Part shown: one piece after another, positions 1 through 13,600 of the stretch
Numbering within the stretch: the first letter of the stretch is position 1
Layout: each line of letters opens with the position of its first letter
NCBI RefSeq assembly: GCF_910592395.1
Contig: NC_088319.1
Span: 14,012,001-14,076,000, forward strand
DNA length: 64,000 bases
Origin: Lineus longissimus
Taxonomy: Eukaryota; Nemertea; Pilidiophora; Heteronemertea; Lineidae
Direction: 5' to 3'
Notes under the pieces: generated by a model
What the model was told of the DNA's origin: nothing
Database searches by the model: none
The model's input: only the letters and a program-made list of their open reading frames with translations
Position numbers and translations under genes: made by a program

Positions 1-300
1 ATCAGACCTGCAGTTAACATTCGCCATTGACCCAGAATCAGACCAGTTCACATTCGCCATTGACCCAGATCAGACCTGCAGTTAACATTCGCCATTAACC
101 CAGTATCAGACCAGTTCACATTCGCCATTGACCCAGATCAGACCTGAAATTTACATTCGCCATTAACCCAGGATCAGACCAGTTAAAAATCGCCATTGAT
201 TCAGAATCAGACAGGTCAACATTCGCCATTGACCCAGAATCAGACCTGTTCGATTTCTCCCAGAGTCAGACCCGATATCATTGCCTCATTTACCAGACCT
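1..300. repeat. Minisatellite, ~34-bp unit, at left edge
   Basis: About eight head-to-tail copies of a unit carrying 'attcgccattgacccag' followed by 'atcagacc'. Unit lengths of about 32 and 36 alternate, so there is a higher-order ~68-bp unit. The last copies (after ~200) are degenerate. The array probably continues to the left of the window. Confidence 0.9.
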
Positions 301-3300
301 AACTGAGATTTGATTGTATTTCCCCGTTGCGGTTTGATTTCGAGTTTCGATGTGCAAAGGACTGCTACATTCTTCAACGTTGAGTTCTGGACAATGGTCT
401 TTCTAGACTGTCCCATGCTTGGGTTTTTCAAAAGGGCTATAAAGATCCCTTACTGGAAATATTGGATTTTGATAAAACGAGTCTTTGATTTTATCATGTT
501 ATCAGTAGGATTTGAAGCGTAACTCATTGTCAGAACAGATATGATAATTCGCCGGATCCAAAGAAAGTTGAAGAACAATAGATGGGAAAACGACAGATGT
601 GCGAATGTAAAGAAAGGATTCAGACGACGAGTCATATCCAACGGAACATTAGAAAGAAGATAATCAGTGGTTCATAGCGTTTAGGAATTAAGCTTGGTTT
701 CAATTAAAGCGGGCAAGGCTAGGTTTTCACTGGCATTTCATTAATTTTTTGGTAAATTCTTGGCTCGACAACAGTAACATTACCTTTCTTAAACCTTGCC
801 GCCTATCGACCCTTATGAAAGCTGTTTTGGAGGAGTTTGTTTTAGCTGGATCTTTGTGACAAAGGGGACATATCCTCTCTAGCTGTACCATATCTGCAAT
901 GATAGAAAGATACCTCAAACAAGGATATCATCAACCACATACCTCCCATCAATTCAATTCCGACCGCGGCCTTATTTTGACTTTCGTGAAGTTTGATTTC
1001 AAATGACATTTTATGCGACCATATCTCAAGAGCATTATATTCACCAACTAGTCGACCGCTTATCGCTAGGTGGGAAACAGTGAGTACTTAGTGGTGCATG
1101 TGCTTGTAATTTTCTTGTTGTTGCCAGGGAAACATGCATAAATAAGGTAATCATCTCCTTCCTATTTCGAAATTCTGATAATTTTTCCCGGCGCAATCTC
1201 AGTCTCTATCTTTTTTATGATGCGCCAATAATGAGCAGTGGTTTATCTACATGTACGTCAATCAAATGCACGGCGATTTTATATGGTATTCCTGTGTTCA
1301 TACAAGATAGGTAGCAGGTAGATAGATAGGTGGCTGGGAAAATCGGTAACTTTTGTATTTATTCCTGCCATGCTTTGTCCGACTATAGATGAACCAAGCC
1401 GAAGAGCTTTACCTTGTGAGGATATGGTTAAGTTTCTGGCATACATGTATCATGTGTGTCGAAGAAGTGGCAAAGCCAGGAACGCAATTCATCTGTGTAT
1501 TGCGGAACCGTTCATTCCATGACAAAGTCAGTTTGAAACTACATTATTTGCTGAAATAGCACTGGGAAATTTGTTAACTGCAATATGTCATTGGAATGAA
1601 GAGCGCATTTATGGACAAATGTCTGTCGTGATGTTATTACCATAAATCCATGCTGTCAAATATACCCTACAATTAGGTTATGGTTATGATATTATCATCC
1701 TAAACGGAAGTCATTTCATTACGATTCACTTGCGTGGACACTATACATGTGCATAGTGTCAATCACTGGTCAATGTCAATCACTGGTCGAGACTACACTG
1801 GCGCGCCTTTGGCTCGAAGCTGTGATTTTTATTGAATAAAACATTCGAAATTTCATGAATATTCCCCCACAAGCCGTCTTTCATTATGGACTGACATACT
1901 GAAAAGACATAGAATAACTGCCGCACGCACAATCGAAGTAATCAATGTTGTTAATGTATTCCAACTGGTTGCATTTCTTCACATACCGTGATACCGTTAC
2001 ATCGAGAGCGTGACTAATCATCCATTGTTCCTTCCGTAAAGTGTCAAGGTATTGAAATTGCCATGGAAATCACACAGTGGTGCGGTGCTTGACATGGTCT
2101 CCGAATTACCGTGCGTGTGACCGTACATTTCATTAGTAAGATAGCTGTACCAGTACAATATAAGCACTTTGGCGATGTCCCGTTACGCTGTAATCGAAAG
2201 GAACTGCCACTGGTTGGCTAGACGTCAGGAAATTAAAAGTGTACCTGAGGAACAAGTTGCAAATACAGTAGAGGATGATGAGGATTTGTACATGACTCGA
2301 CGTCAGGACGAGCTTCAAATGTCGACTGTAACCTTCCGACATTTTTGGTCGAACGAACTTTCCTGAATGGCTGACAATTCGTTCCCAAAACGGCAGACAG
2401 CGTTCCGCTGAAGTACTTCTCGGTCGATCGCGGATGGTTTTCAAGGTGAAATGTCATTGTCAGATTACTCGGAATGCCCAGGGCAAGTCACGATCATCGT
2501 GGAAATGAACGTCGCTAGAAGCGCTAAGATGAAATTGACAGGTGTGCTCCTTATCATCTCTGACAGCAATGTCCGGGCGCAGTTGACATGCGATTGCCTG
2601 CCGACCTTCAGCAAGATAGCATAAGTGGAATGGCAGGGTAAAAACGCTGCTGAATCTTTCCCGAGAGTGAATGTATGAAGAATGACAGTGATTGTACGGC
2701 AATTACCGCCTTACAACCATCATTACCAACGGCAATCGATACTGACATTACTTAAACTATTCTTCAAATCATCTGCTGAATTCTCACCAAAAATAACTAA
2801 AATCAGATTATAGTTTAGACACTCCCTGGCTTTTAGCTTTCCGGGCCAGGAGATATCATCACTAAGTGTCCCTCTTACATTTCAATGCCCTCCTTCCTCA
2901 ATGCATCAATACTCACCATGCTGCGTTATTCAAGAAAAAGAATAGAAATGTCAGACCGTCATTTTTATATTTCATTATCATGTTTGCACCAAATAATCAG
3001 CACAGGAAAAAAAATTACCAAGAAGCCAGTCTCATCATCAACAGTTCTTCGTCAAATCTGTATTCCGGACTCACTTGTTTTGCTTCCGTCGCATCATTAG
3101 CAGCACGTTTTTATCAATATTACAAATTGGCAAGGCTTCATCAGTATTAATGATCGATGCATTATAAGCTGGCTGTTTGTTCAAGAGATAAATCTGTTTT
3201 TCACATTCGCGCGTCAGATTCATTCACGCGAAAGTGGGTAGACTGGTCTTTGCCTGATAGATGACATTTTATGGCAAAAATAATTGTTGTTGTAAATTCG

Positions 3301-6300
3301 AATGGTCATCGGAATGTTACGTACCGGTTATACTTAGCGAGAGTATAATATCACAGTCGTTTTAAATGTACGCTGAGTACACATGAGTGACATGTTCTGT
3401 ATCAGCAATGAAAATTATGAATCGCGCCTTTTGTCCTAAGGGATGAAGATGTACATATGACATGTCAGCCCTCAGCTACTGGTAACATAATCCGTGCTCA
3501 AAACACGCATTTTTAAATGCCCACAGCGACTTTTTGTACCGAGTACTTTCAAAGCTCGTTCAAATTTCGCTTTTGACAGTACATCGGAAACGAGACTCAT
3601 TCTGGTTGCGAAGTGCACCAAGGCACAAAGGTCGAGTGAAGAAAGGCTTGATGACTGGATGTAAGAAGAGTACTTGCTTTCTAACATAGCTTTTATGGTA
3701 TCTTCCGTGGTGTATATGTATCTTCATCCGTTTCCTTCGGAAAACTGTGCCAACTATTGATGACCTTCATCAACGTTACAAGTCTTTTATGGCATAGTCA
3801 TCCGTTAAAAACATCTCGACTATTGATTACATAGTTCGTACTTCACCGCTCGTAGATCTTCGTAAGGGTTGCAAAACCATGTCTACTGCCTGTATCTAGC
3901 GAAAACCTCCGGGTATAAAAAAGTGAAATATTCTCATATGAAAAAATAAAATCCATTACATTTCTAAGTGGCCATTTAGACAATAATGTAGCATTCATGA
4001 ATTTCATATTGGGAAATTACGATGGAATTCTGCTTAATATTTGAGGGGAATATATTTTTCTCGCCTTGAGAATCGGAAACGAATGGAGTCTTGTAGTTTG
4101 GATAGGATAATTATCAGTTTCACAAATTGCTTCGCCAAAAGAGGTCAATTTCTATATCGACATTTAGCAATAGGTATCCTATATCCCTCTCTCAGAAGAT
4201 GGACAAGCTAGACCCGTGACTGTACTCTCCGGAGATGCGCCGATTCCATTTGCAGAACTCACCTGATAACTTCGGGAGTTGACCCGCTGTCGATAGGTTG
4301 CTGATTAATAGAAATCTCGACAAATGATTTGACAAGCACAACAGTATGTCATCCCCGCTGCTTGAGTAACCAAGAAGGATTACCACTGGTCCCTCGTGTC
4401 CTATATCTATGACTGCTGACAGGAAAAGCCAAACTATAGTCACTCGCTCGGGACAGACGTCTGCCTGACCGGATTGTAAATTCAGTTATGTAGGAGGCGG
4501 TAGGGAATTGAAAGACTATTAGTATGAAGCGATATTGTTGTGCGTCATCAAGGTTGAGATTATCAGGTTGATTAATCTTTTTACGACAATGTTTATCGGA
4601 CGAAACCACGACCGTGTTGCGCACTTTGCAGGAGGAGTAAGTAAAGAGTAATCGGCAACTGTTGAAAAAGGGTACATGTAGGTCGAATAAACGTGTGATG
4701 GGTTTTGAATATTAACAACCAACAATACCTCTGGAAGTTCAGTATGTCCCGGGGTAGGTTAACGGAGCTTGAGGCCAAGGGTAAAAATCATCTTACTGTG
4801 TCCACTTTCAACTGCATTTCTAATTGTATCTTGTCCAATTTTTCTCGCTAATCAAAGTAATCTGGCGACAAGAGGGGATCTTCGCGAGTGACGGATATCT
4901 ATAAGACGATTCACACAATAGCCAATCAGTGCTGCAATAACAATAAGCTACTTATCAAGTTGGCCAATCGGTTTGCTCGTAACAAAAGTTTCCGAATGCA
5001 ATGGCTGTAATGCGGGAATTGTGTACCGCTTATCCTCACCGAAAAGTTACAGGGGAGCAAATTAATTTGTTAACAGTCTGGTCATGTTGGGGCTTAAATC
5101 ATAGAAGTGGAACTCATCTCCTATCATCGTGACTTGATCAGTGAGGCCGCTATGTATATGGAAATTGGATCGAGCTAGTGTTGATACTGCACGACAGGGG
5201 ATGAAACATCCGGGCATTTCTAAAGCCAACTGATCCCATTTTCCGTGTACACAATCTGAGGAAGATTTAGGGGATTAACGATATTGTTCTGAATGCGCGC
5301 TGCCGTCAAGGTTTTTATCAATTTTGTGCCAAAGCGGTGTTGTGTCTATGACCTCTACTCCGGCTATGTGCTGAGGTAGGTTGAGAAATACCCTGAAACA
5401 AAATATGTCTCCAGGCAGGGTACCCACCAAATTACCATTGGGCTTCGCTGAGCATCTTTTTTAAATTTCTGCACTGACAATGCCGAATCCGCTAAGTCGT
5501 GTTTGGTCGTGAAGATATCAGATGACTTGTGAGCGTTTCCAGCTCTATATAGCGAATTTCACTGATTCGGCTCACTATCAAAATGCCTTCCAGCAACTGT
5601 CACAAGTCTTTATATCCATTGTATATCAAGAATCTCCGATTAGAAGGAAATTTAGCATAACCTACTGTCACATTCCAGACGTCATGGCTGATACATATCT
5701 ATTATGCTATGCTAATGCTTTCCAAAATCTACATTGGATGAGATGGGACGAAGCTCTGCTTATATAGTTTGTAGCACAACAAGCCGTGCTCGGTGTTACC
5801 GATTGGACGAAGATACTATTCAGCATGAACTCGCGCGGTCCGGATGTAGGTAAAGAGACACATCTTTTCTGCTATGATTATTGCTGGTAAAGACCAAGTT
5901 TGAGATGTGATGGGAAGAAGTCCGGGAAAAAATGAGATCAGTAGATATCGACGCCACTGAGCTGACAAGGATCATCGCGCTAACAGGCTGTGATATATGA
6001 ACAGGTATCGATCCTTTTATACCCAATATCTGTTCGTGACAACTCCAGGTGTATTGCAAGACACCTCTGTTTTAAATTTTTTTCCCCGCTAGGTCAACAT
6101 CTCGGCAGAGCGATGGGTTGGTTCACGTTCTATTGGCCGCGGTTAGTCTTGAGCGAGCTGTTCCCCTTAATATGCCTATACCTGATCAACTTGTACAAGT
6201 CTTAAAATATTTAAATTCTGCAAGTCTCAGATATAACCGAAGGAAAAAACTAGACCAGAAACGACGATTGTACATGTAATGAGGACTACTCATTGAATCT

Positions 6301-6421
6301 GACTCCTCTCCTACTAGCCTATAAAGGACACTTCCCTCGTAGCCTCTCTACTCTCCTACTACCTGACAATGAATAGAAATAGCTAATTTACCCTTGGCTA
6401 TAGGCTAATGGTCTTGATTAC
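301..6421. other. No gene recognised
   Basis: I see only short open frames without start-context, splice-site or family support. The stretch is of mixed composition with scattered 'acatgta' words. An exact match to the RFX X-box consensus (GTTGCCAGGGAAAC, near 1119) stands alone without an adjacent coding frame. A short local repeat 'caatcactggtc' occurs twice near 1760-1790. Confidence 0.6.
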
Positions 6422-6930
6422 CTTTTTATTGACTTATATGCTAGTGGACGGAAAACGATTCTCGTAGACGACTTTGATAGATAGGGTGCTGATTTGAGGC
6501 TCAAGGTGCTTGCTTGGGCAGATGTCGTGCCCAAGCCCCATAGAGTGCCAACGCGTCAGTTTTATTGACTTTCATGCTAATTGGACGGAAATGAAGCGAA
6601 TCCCGTAGACTACGTACTACCTATAGGTACTTAAATTAGGCTCCAGGGACCAGCTTTGGAGGATGTCATTCCCAAGCCCAATTTATGGCCAGGGCAGCCA
6701 CTTTATTGACTTCCATGCTTGTGGCCGGAAAGCGAACCCCGTAGATAAAGATAGACTGGGTACTGGTCACAAAAGGCTCCAAAGACTTGCTTAGTGAGGA
6801 GAATTGCCCAAGACAGATGTACAAGTACAGGGTTGGGGCAAACTTTTATTGATTACTATGCTAGTAGACGGAAAGCGAATCCATATGATAGACGGACTAT
6901 AGATGTCGATCAGAGGCTTCAGGGCATGGG
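6422..6930. repeat. Degenerate tandem repeat, ~140-bp unit, four copies
   Basis: Four diverged copies start near 6424, 6560, 6701 and 6844. Each begins with 'tttattga', then 'atgct', then 'gacggaaa.cga' and 'gtaga', and ends with a 'gcccaag'-type block. Spacing is about 136 to 142 bases. No open frame runs through the copies, so this looks like old noncoding satellite-like DNA. Confidence 0.8.
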
Positions 6931-9852
6931 CCGGTGTAATGTTTTTGAGTGTTTCTGTTTTTGAGTGTTTCCCCTCATTGTTTGGGAACGCTCAAAAATA
7001 GATTGACAAGTTTTTCTGTGTATCCCCCTTATTGAAAAGTCGTGGTCTCTCTAGCTGCCTATTGTTTGGAAACACTGACACATGGGGAACAACCACAGAT
7101 GTTACACCGGCATGTCATTGCGGTTGTGATCGTCATGTAAGCAAACAAACAAGTATGTTTCAAAGCTCTACATGCCGTAATCTGTCTCAGTGCATATAAT
7201 TGACTACTGCCTGAAATATAAGAGATAGAGAATCGAGTGAATCTGCAGCTCGTATCATCCGATATGAAACTCGAATAGCAAGCAGAATCAGTTATCATGG
7301 AGCACAAGCATCTTTCACCCCAGCGCTTCCATTAGACACTCGTCAATCATATCTCAGAACTTCACACCAAGGAGGCATGCCAAAAGTCAGAGATGAAGGA
7401 CAAGGAAATGACAAAGAAGCGGCCACAACGGAATACTACTTATGGTTTCCAAGTAAGACGACAACAACAAGGAGTACAAAAGCGACTCGCCGGATTGTCG
7501 GGACCGATATGATGATCACTGGTTTCGGGATATTCTTGTACGAATTACTGAATCATATCTGCTTAAAGCAGCCGGGACGTAAGATGGGAAACGGGGCTTT
7601 GTTTGATTACCGGGATCTTAGTCTCCGAGCAAGGTTGTCCCTTGCAAAGGACAGATATCGATGACGTTTGCATACCTACCCGGTTGATCCTTCCCAGGGT
7701 CACCCTTTAAAAGTTACTCAAGCATTATGCAAAAATACGGCCTGCCGACGAGGTCTACTATAAATCTACTGAAGTGGACTCTCCGATGTTGTGCACTGAG
7801 TCAAGGGATTGCTTCTCCGCAGTTTTGGCATTCGGAACTTTTGATGCATCATCTGAGCCCGAATACTTACTTAAGAACAGATCATCTCTAACCTAACCAT
7901 CCAGCCACGACCCGGCACCTCCAATAAGTATCAAGCTCCGATGAGGCGGATTAAGGACCTTTCGAGTCAATATCATTTTGGTCAATGATGATGATTAGGG
8001 TGCCGTGACCAGGCAACTGAAAAATGATCAGTGCGTTGCAGATTCTGGCAATTCGGTGATTATCGTATTCCGTGGACTTTCGCGTCAATGAGGATGATGA
8101 TTTAATAACATGGCCCCCAATTTGCACTGGTTCAATGCTGCTAAGGTTCTTCATGTCAAGTTACCGGATAATCTCACTAATGTCAACACACATTCTCCAG
8201 GAGCAGCCTCATCCCCTCTAGGTTAACCATAGCAGCTGCGGTTGAATGATCAGGGCAAACGCATCAATCCCAGCTTTTTACGCCACCATCAATTGCTGAA
8301 ATCCCTATACAGCAACTGTCAAATGCGCAGTCTCCCGATTGTGAACAGATAATTTCGACCGTCACCCCGGGACTCCAGTCGTTGCAGCCTAATCATCACC
8401 AGTGACGCTCGTGACAGCAGTAGATGACCAGGGCAATCCCTCCAACCTGTCCTCGATTTCATTACCAACTTTTAAACATTCCCCGTCTCGATGCTTTATC
8501 AAAATCCTCCCGGATTACGGCGATAACCCGCAGCCTGACACTGTGCTCTCCACTCTTCTCAAGCAGAAAGACCGGGACAAACCCGACCTCCGGCCCGCAC
8601 ACACTCGTCTTTTTGCACCGACATCGGAATCTCGGTCTGGCTGCTATCAATAGCTGCATCTCCCTTGAGGAGATGATATAAGCCGGAGCCTGGCACCGCG
8701 GTATCTCCTGTCCGGCCTATAATCCACTGTCATGACAATTTTGACGGAAGCCGCTGATCGGGGGAATTGGCTGTGATAATAGGACCGGGGATGCAGAATC
8801 CGACCGTAAGTGAAGAACTCTTAAAGGCCACCAGATAGTTAGCTGCATGGCTACGACTGGTGACCACTTCACTGGTTTGACAGACTGTTGGTAGCCCGAG
8901 GCACCTCCTAAAAGAATGAGATAATCGACTTTTCGTTGTGCCCAACCGGAAATGCAAAATATCAAACAATCTAAATCAGACCACCACAATCACGACCGGC
9001 TTCCACATTTCAGTAGTATTTGCTACATAACATTTAATTCATAGCCTTGGTCAGCTTCTTTTGTCTAACGCCTTTTTAAGATACGTTAAAAAATCAAGAA
9101 CCTGTAAGTGTATGGCGAAAGATGTAACGGAGATGGAAGACCAACAAATAGTCTGGTGTACGATCATAATCTAAGATATAGGTATCTGTAGCTATAAATC
9201 CCAAATCAGTGAACAATAGCAGAGGACTATTAAAATGATGGACCCAATTTACTATCACACCGGCGCTCCAACCTTTATACGACTGACCATGTTACTTCAG
9301 AGACATAAAATTCGGTATGCATCGCAGTACTGGAAATTGGTGTTAATTATTTACAGCAATCTCACTTCATTCAACGTTATGGCACTATTTTACGATGTCA
9401 TTCGCGTAAAACAAGGTGTAATGACTACTATAATATCCATCATTTCTTTACGATATCTGCCTTTGATATAATAGTATCGCCGATAGGAATGATATGATTA
9501 TCAAGTTACTTTGGACGTACTCACTTACTAAGCTTGCACGAATATCGTATGAAGTCCTAATTTGCATATCACTAACCTAATCGGAATATATGAAAGTCAG
9601 ATAATTCCCTATCCGGAATATCATATGGTTGTTGATTTTTGATAGTGGGAGTGTAGTGATATGCTGTTATCAGGGAATATGTGGCCTTGCAGAAACAACG
9701 AAGAAAGAATATGAGGCGCGGGAGAGGATGGATGAATTACAGATATTTGTAGACTGAGGTTGACTTCCACGAACCTCATTCTCCCACTAAACTTATGATT
9801 TACAATTGTCATCCTTCTCGCCCGACACAAGGGGTATTCACCCAATCTCTAA
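6931..9852. other. No gene recognised
   Basis: Short overlapping open frames on both strands near 8400-8990 coincide with slightly higher GC and have no recognisable motif or splice structure. Nothing else is supported. Confidence 0.55.
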
Positions 9853-10077
9853 GGGTTGACCACATGCACCACAATTTTGGTTAGAACTTGAAATCCTAAA
9901 GCAAATAGAAGTCCTTCAAACTGAAATGAATGCCAATTTCAAGGATGGGAGTCAGATGTTTGTTTTCCACAGAACAGACTCCCACCCTTGAATTTGACAT
10001 TCATTTCAGTTTGAAGGACTTCTAATTGCTTTAGGATTTCAAGTCCTAACTAAAATGGTGGTGCCTTCGGTCAACCC
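9853..10077. mobile_element. 225-bp fold-back (MITE-like) element
   Basis: The ends are inverted copies: 'gggttgacc' at the left and 'ggtcaaccc' at the right. Inside, two arms of roughly 85 bases pair (for example 'gaagtccttcaaactgaaat' on the left against its complement on the right), separated by a ~30-base loop. There is no coding capacity. The structure fits a non-autonomous DNA element; I could not define a target-site duplication. Confidence 0.8.
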
Positions 10078-10484
10078 ATAATATCATATACATCATCTCT
10101 GCAACCGAAATCTCTTTCGAGTTTACTAACACTGATTTGCATTACATCGTCTCGATGATGCGTGCAAAAGTGTAAAGCACCAATTGCCAATAAAGCACAA
10201 CCATGCTGGCCACTGCACTCGATATTGGATTATATTTGCCATAAAAGCAATCACAAATCTTCCATAATACAACACCTAACTGACTTTATGGCGAAATATG
10301 AATACCAAACATCATAACAATAGAAACCACCAGTCTCTGCCTAATGAAGTTTATGGCAAAATATGAATGACGACAGCAACAGCTTCGATGCGTTACATTT
10401 AAATCAAGACATATGCGGCTATCATTGCATGTCTAATTCTTTCAGAAGAATTAGGTACGGTTAAGAGGATGGAAACAGTCTCAA

Positions 10485-10690
10485 TGACTGCACTGAATAG
10501 ATAACGGCAACGATTGTACTCTTGCTTAGCGCCGTTGGCCATGGTTTTCTTTCAGCGGCGTTGAATAGATGACAGCAAATATGGTATTCTTCTTAGCGGG
10601 GTTGAATAGGATGGCAATAGAAGATATTGTAATTCTGCTTAGCGGCGCTATGAACAACAGAGCATGGTATTTTTGATTGGCGGCGTTGAC
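10485..10690. repeat. Short degenerate tandem repeat, ~55-bp unit
   Basis: About four diverged copies share 'ttgaatag', 'ggcaa' or 'acagca' and a closing 'cttagcggcg'. Noncoding. Confidence 0.65.
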
Positions 10691-13600
10691 CGCTTCGTTA
10701 TACGGTACCCGATGATGAGTAACCCTGGAATTCTCTGGCCTTATACAAACGATTTTTATTTGTATAAGATAAAGGTATCTATTGTAAACTAAAAACATGT
10801 ATCTAGTTCAATATCTTATGTTCTGTCTCGTACGCCTATTCAGTCAAACGAAATAGAGGAAGCTCTCTCATAGCGGAGTACTCTGTAAGCAAGATTTATC
10901 TGATCACGAAGAATTCGTTTTTTTGCTTTGCTCCTCTTTCTTTTTATGTATCATTTTACAATATGATTGTCATCAGTTCCAATCGCTCAAACGCCAGACC
11001 TGCCTCTATCAGCTCTTCTGAAGAGACAGCAAATCCAATGGGAATACCACGTAATAGAATACTACTATTCATGTAAGTTGATTTGTTTTTCCCTCGAGCA
11101 TTGTTGGCAACTTTCTGTCACAATGCCATCCGCTCTTGTTAGGCCATCCGCCGACTGATAGGGCCGGAAGGTGAAATAGGGAACCGAATCTTGTCTGGCT
11201 GAGACTAGGAGAGCAGTGGGGAGTGTCAGACAAGGAAGAAATAAATCGGAACCCCCTCTCGTCGAGATGATAGGTGATAGAAAACGTATGCATGGTAAAG
11301 TGATGGCGAAGGTTCACCGGGATCTGACAATCAAGACGTAAATCCAAGAAGGCCGGGGATGGACAAAAGGAACTGATTTGTGTCTGGCTTCTTTTGATTG
11401 ACTGTTGAGCAACAATTGGTTTGGATCGGCGTAACCTGAATAAGTGTCCCCCGGTGTATGGTCGGCGCCATACCCAGACAGTGCCATAATCTCTTGCTAG
11501 GCAATCGCAGATTGATTGGAGCGAAACCGAAATTGGGAACTGAATCTTGCAGGAGTAAGGTTTTGAAGGAAATTAATTAGCTAAAGTTTGGAGGCCCGAA
11601 AAAATGAGACGGGCTTTTGATAGAAAACTGACACTTCCCAGATTTGTGATGAATCAAGTCGAGCAGCACTGGTCTAGACGTGTAATGATATGGGAACCAA
11701 ACCAAAGTCTTGTCTACATTTCGTATTTGTCGACACACTGCGCCTTCCGAAGAATGCAACATTGGAAGACCCTCTCCAAGAGCGATTTATTAACAGATCC
11801 ACTCCACTACGATATCCATTTAAAGATGTCAAAGTTTTCACTTCAAGCGTTTTCAACTCCCACGAGAATTGCAAAAGCGAAAGGCTTAATATATCCATCG
11901 TATGTTCTACTCGACTTAATCATCCCTTACGTTTAATGCTGTTTTAGCCCCTCAATATCTATTTTACGTTAAATTCCTTGATGTATTCACCATACACAAT
12001 ATCTTTCAAGCCCCGCACTAATGTATCCTTGTAGATAATGACTTTAGAAAAACGAACATCAAAGACTAACAAACGGGATTCTGGAGACGTAAACCTACTT
12101 CGAATCTAAGTACATTTCAGTTCAATCTTCAAACCCTGCCATTAGTAACTGTTGTGAGGTGTCCTTAAGGAGCAAGTGATTCTCCGATGAGACAGCGTCT
12201 CCCGGCCGCTGAGTAAAATCGATACGTCGGTATGTAAAGTAGGTCAACGTTTCCTCCTTGGAACAACTTTGTACTTTGTACTTCTCGACAGGCGACAGTT
12301 TTGACGGTCAGATTTTATACTGCGAGTGTTATATAGCGTAATCTTATTAACTGACGGCTTCGTTTAAGACGCAATTCTTTCAGAACTGATTTTCTCATCT
12401 CTATAAACTTCAATCACTGTTTAGGAGTGCACTTTTAAAAAAACTGACTAAGAATACTTTGAGTTTAGGATATTTTTTTCCTGTGATGTGCTTAAAGGCT
12501 ATCCATGTGGTAATTATATTGGATGATTTTATTAAACTACGATGAGACATTTCTGGCAAATAATGCAAGACTTGGCTGGTACGCTGGTACTTAGACACGT
12601 TAAATAAAATAACAAGGATGCTCTCGAGTTAGCTGCAGGCAAACGACAGATGTTACCTTGCTACATCACGGACTTATGTACAAGAAGTCCGCGGCTTGGT
12701 GTTCATTAATTAGTAACAAAATTTGTCAAATTGCAAGTCTTCTACTATACTTTCCTGACAGAAGTGAGACTGAAAAAAAACCAAATGATGGTGTTCCGTC
12801 TAAACTGAAAGCACAGCACGTTCTCCTTTATCACACCAAAGAACTGAAAAAGGAGACATTCGTTCCTTTTACAACGTGGCTACCGCAATAAAAATGTAGA
12901 TTAGTGCCAGGAGGCGAATTAGTCTAGTTTCTTTCCTGATACGGTAAATAGCTTTGATCATTAGTAATCTGTTTATGAAACCGTGACGGTGTGGTCAGAG
13001 TTTTGGAGTCGATGGGGGAATATGGAATCGTCGTGTTCGATGGTCTACCTTTGCCGCTGTGGCTTCCGTAGTCCCTTGGTGACCATCGAACCGGGTAAAA
13101 ACTACTCAACCGACGGTCACACAATCTTTCCCATGTTATCAGGTTGCACCATATTAATGTTGCTTACTCTTCTCAATCTCTCGTTGACGAATTTTATGAC
13201 TCTTCGCGTCGCGCAAACCGAGCACTGTCGTCACTTCTGCATGTACGCAAGATTACAATCGCTACGCAATGTGCGATGAGCTCTCACCTGGAACCTTGTA
13301 GCAGACATCCGCGTTGACCATCGCAAAGGAAAGCGATTTTGATTTATGCGCTCCCTCTGCAAAGTGCAAATCTCCGAATACTGTTCACAAATGCAGGCTC
13401 ACTCTAAGCTCATAACACAGTCATTGAGGAGGCGTATGCTTGAAGATCTAGTGGCCACCACGGAGGTTATAAACCAATCCTTGAAAGGTAAGGAAATGAG
13501 ACCTGACCATGGTCCTTAAAGTACTCGTTACTGTCCTTGGCTGTCTTCGAAGCATGTATTGGTCGTTATCGTGAAGAACTTTCCGAGAACAATTAAATGA

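Noticed and set aside
8402-8989. Several overlapping frames on both strands
   Set aside because: They overlap one another and reflect local composition. No motif or consistent splice junctions.
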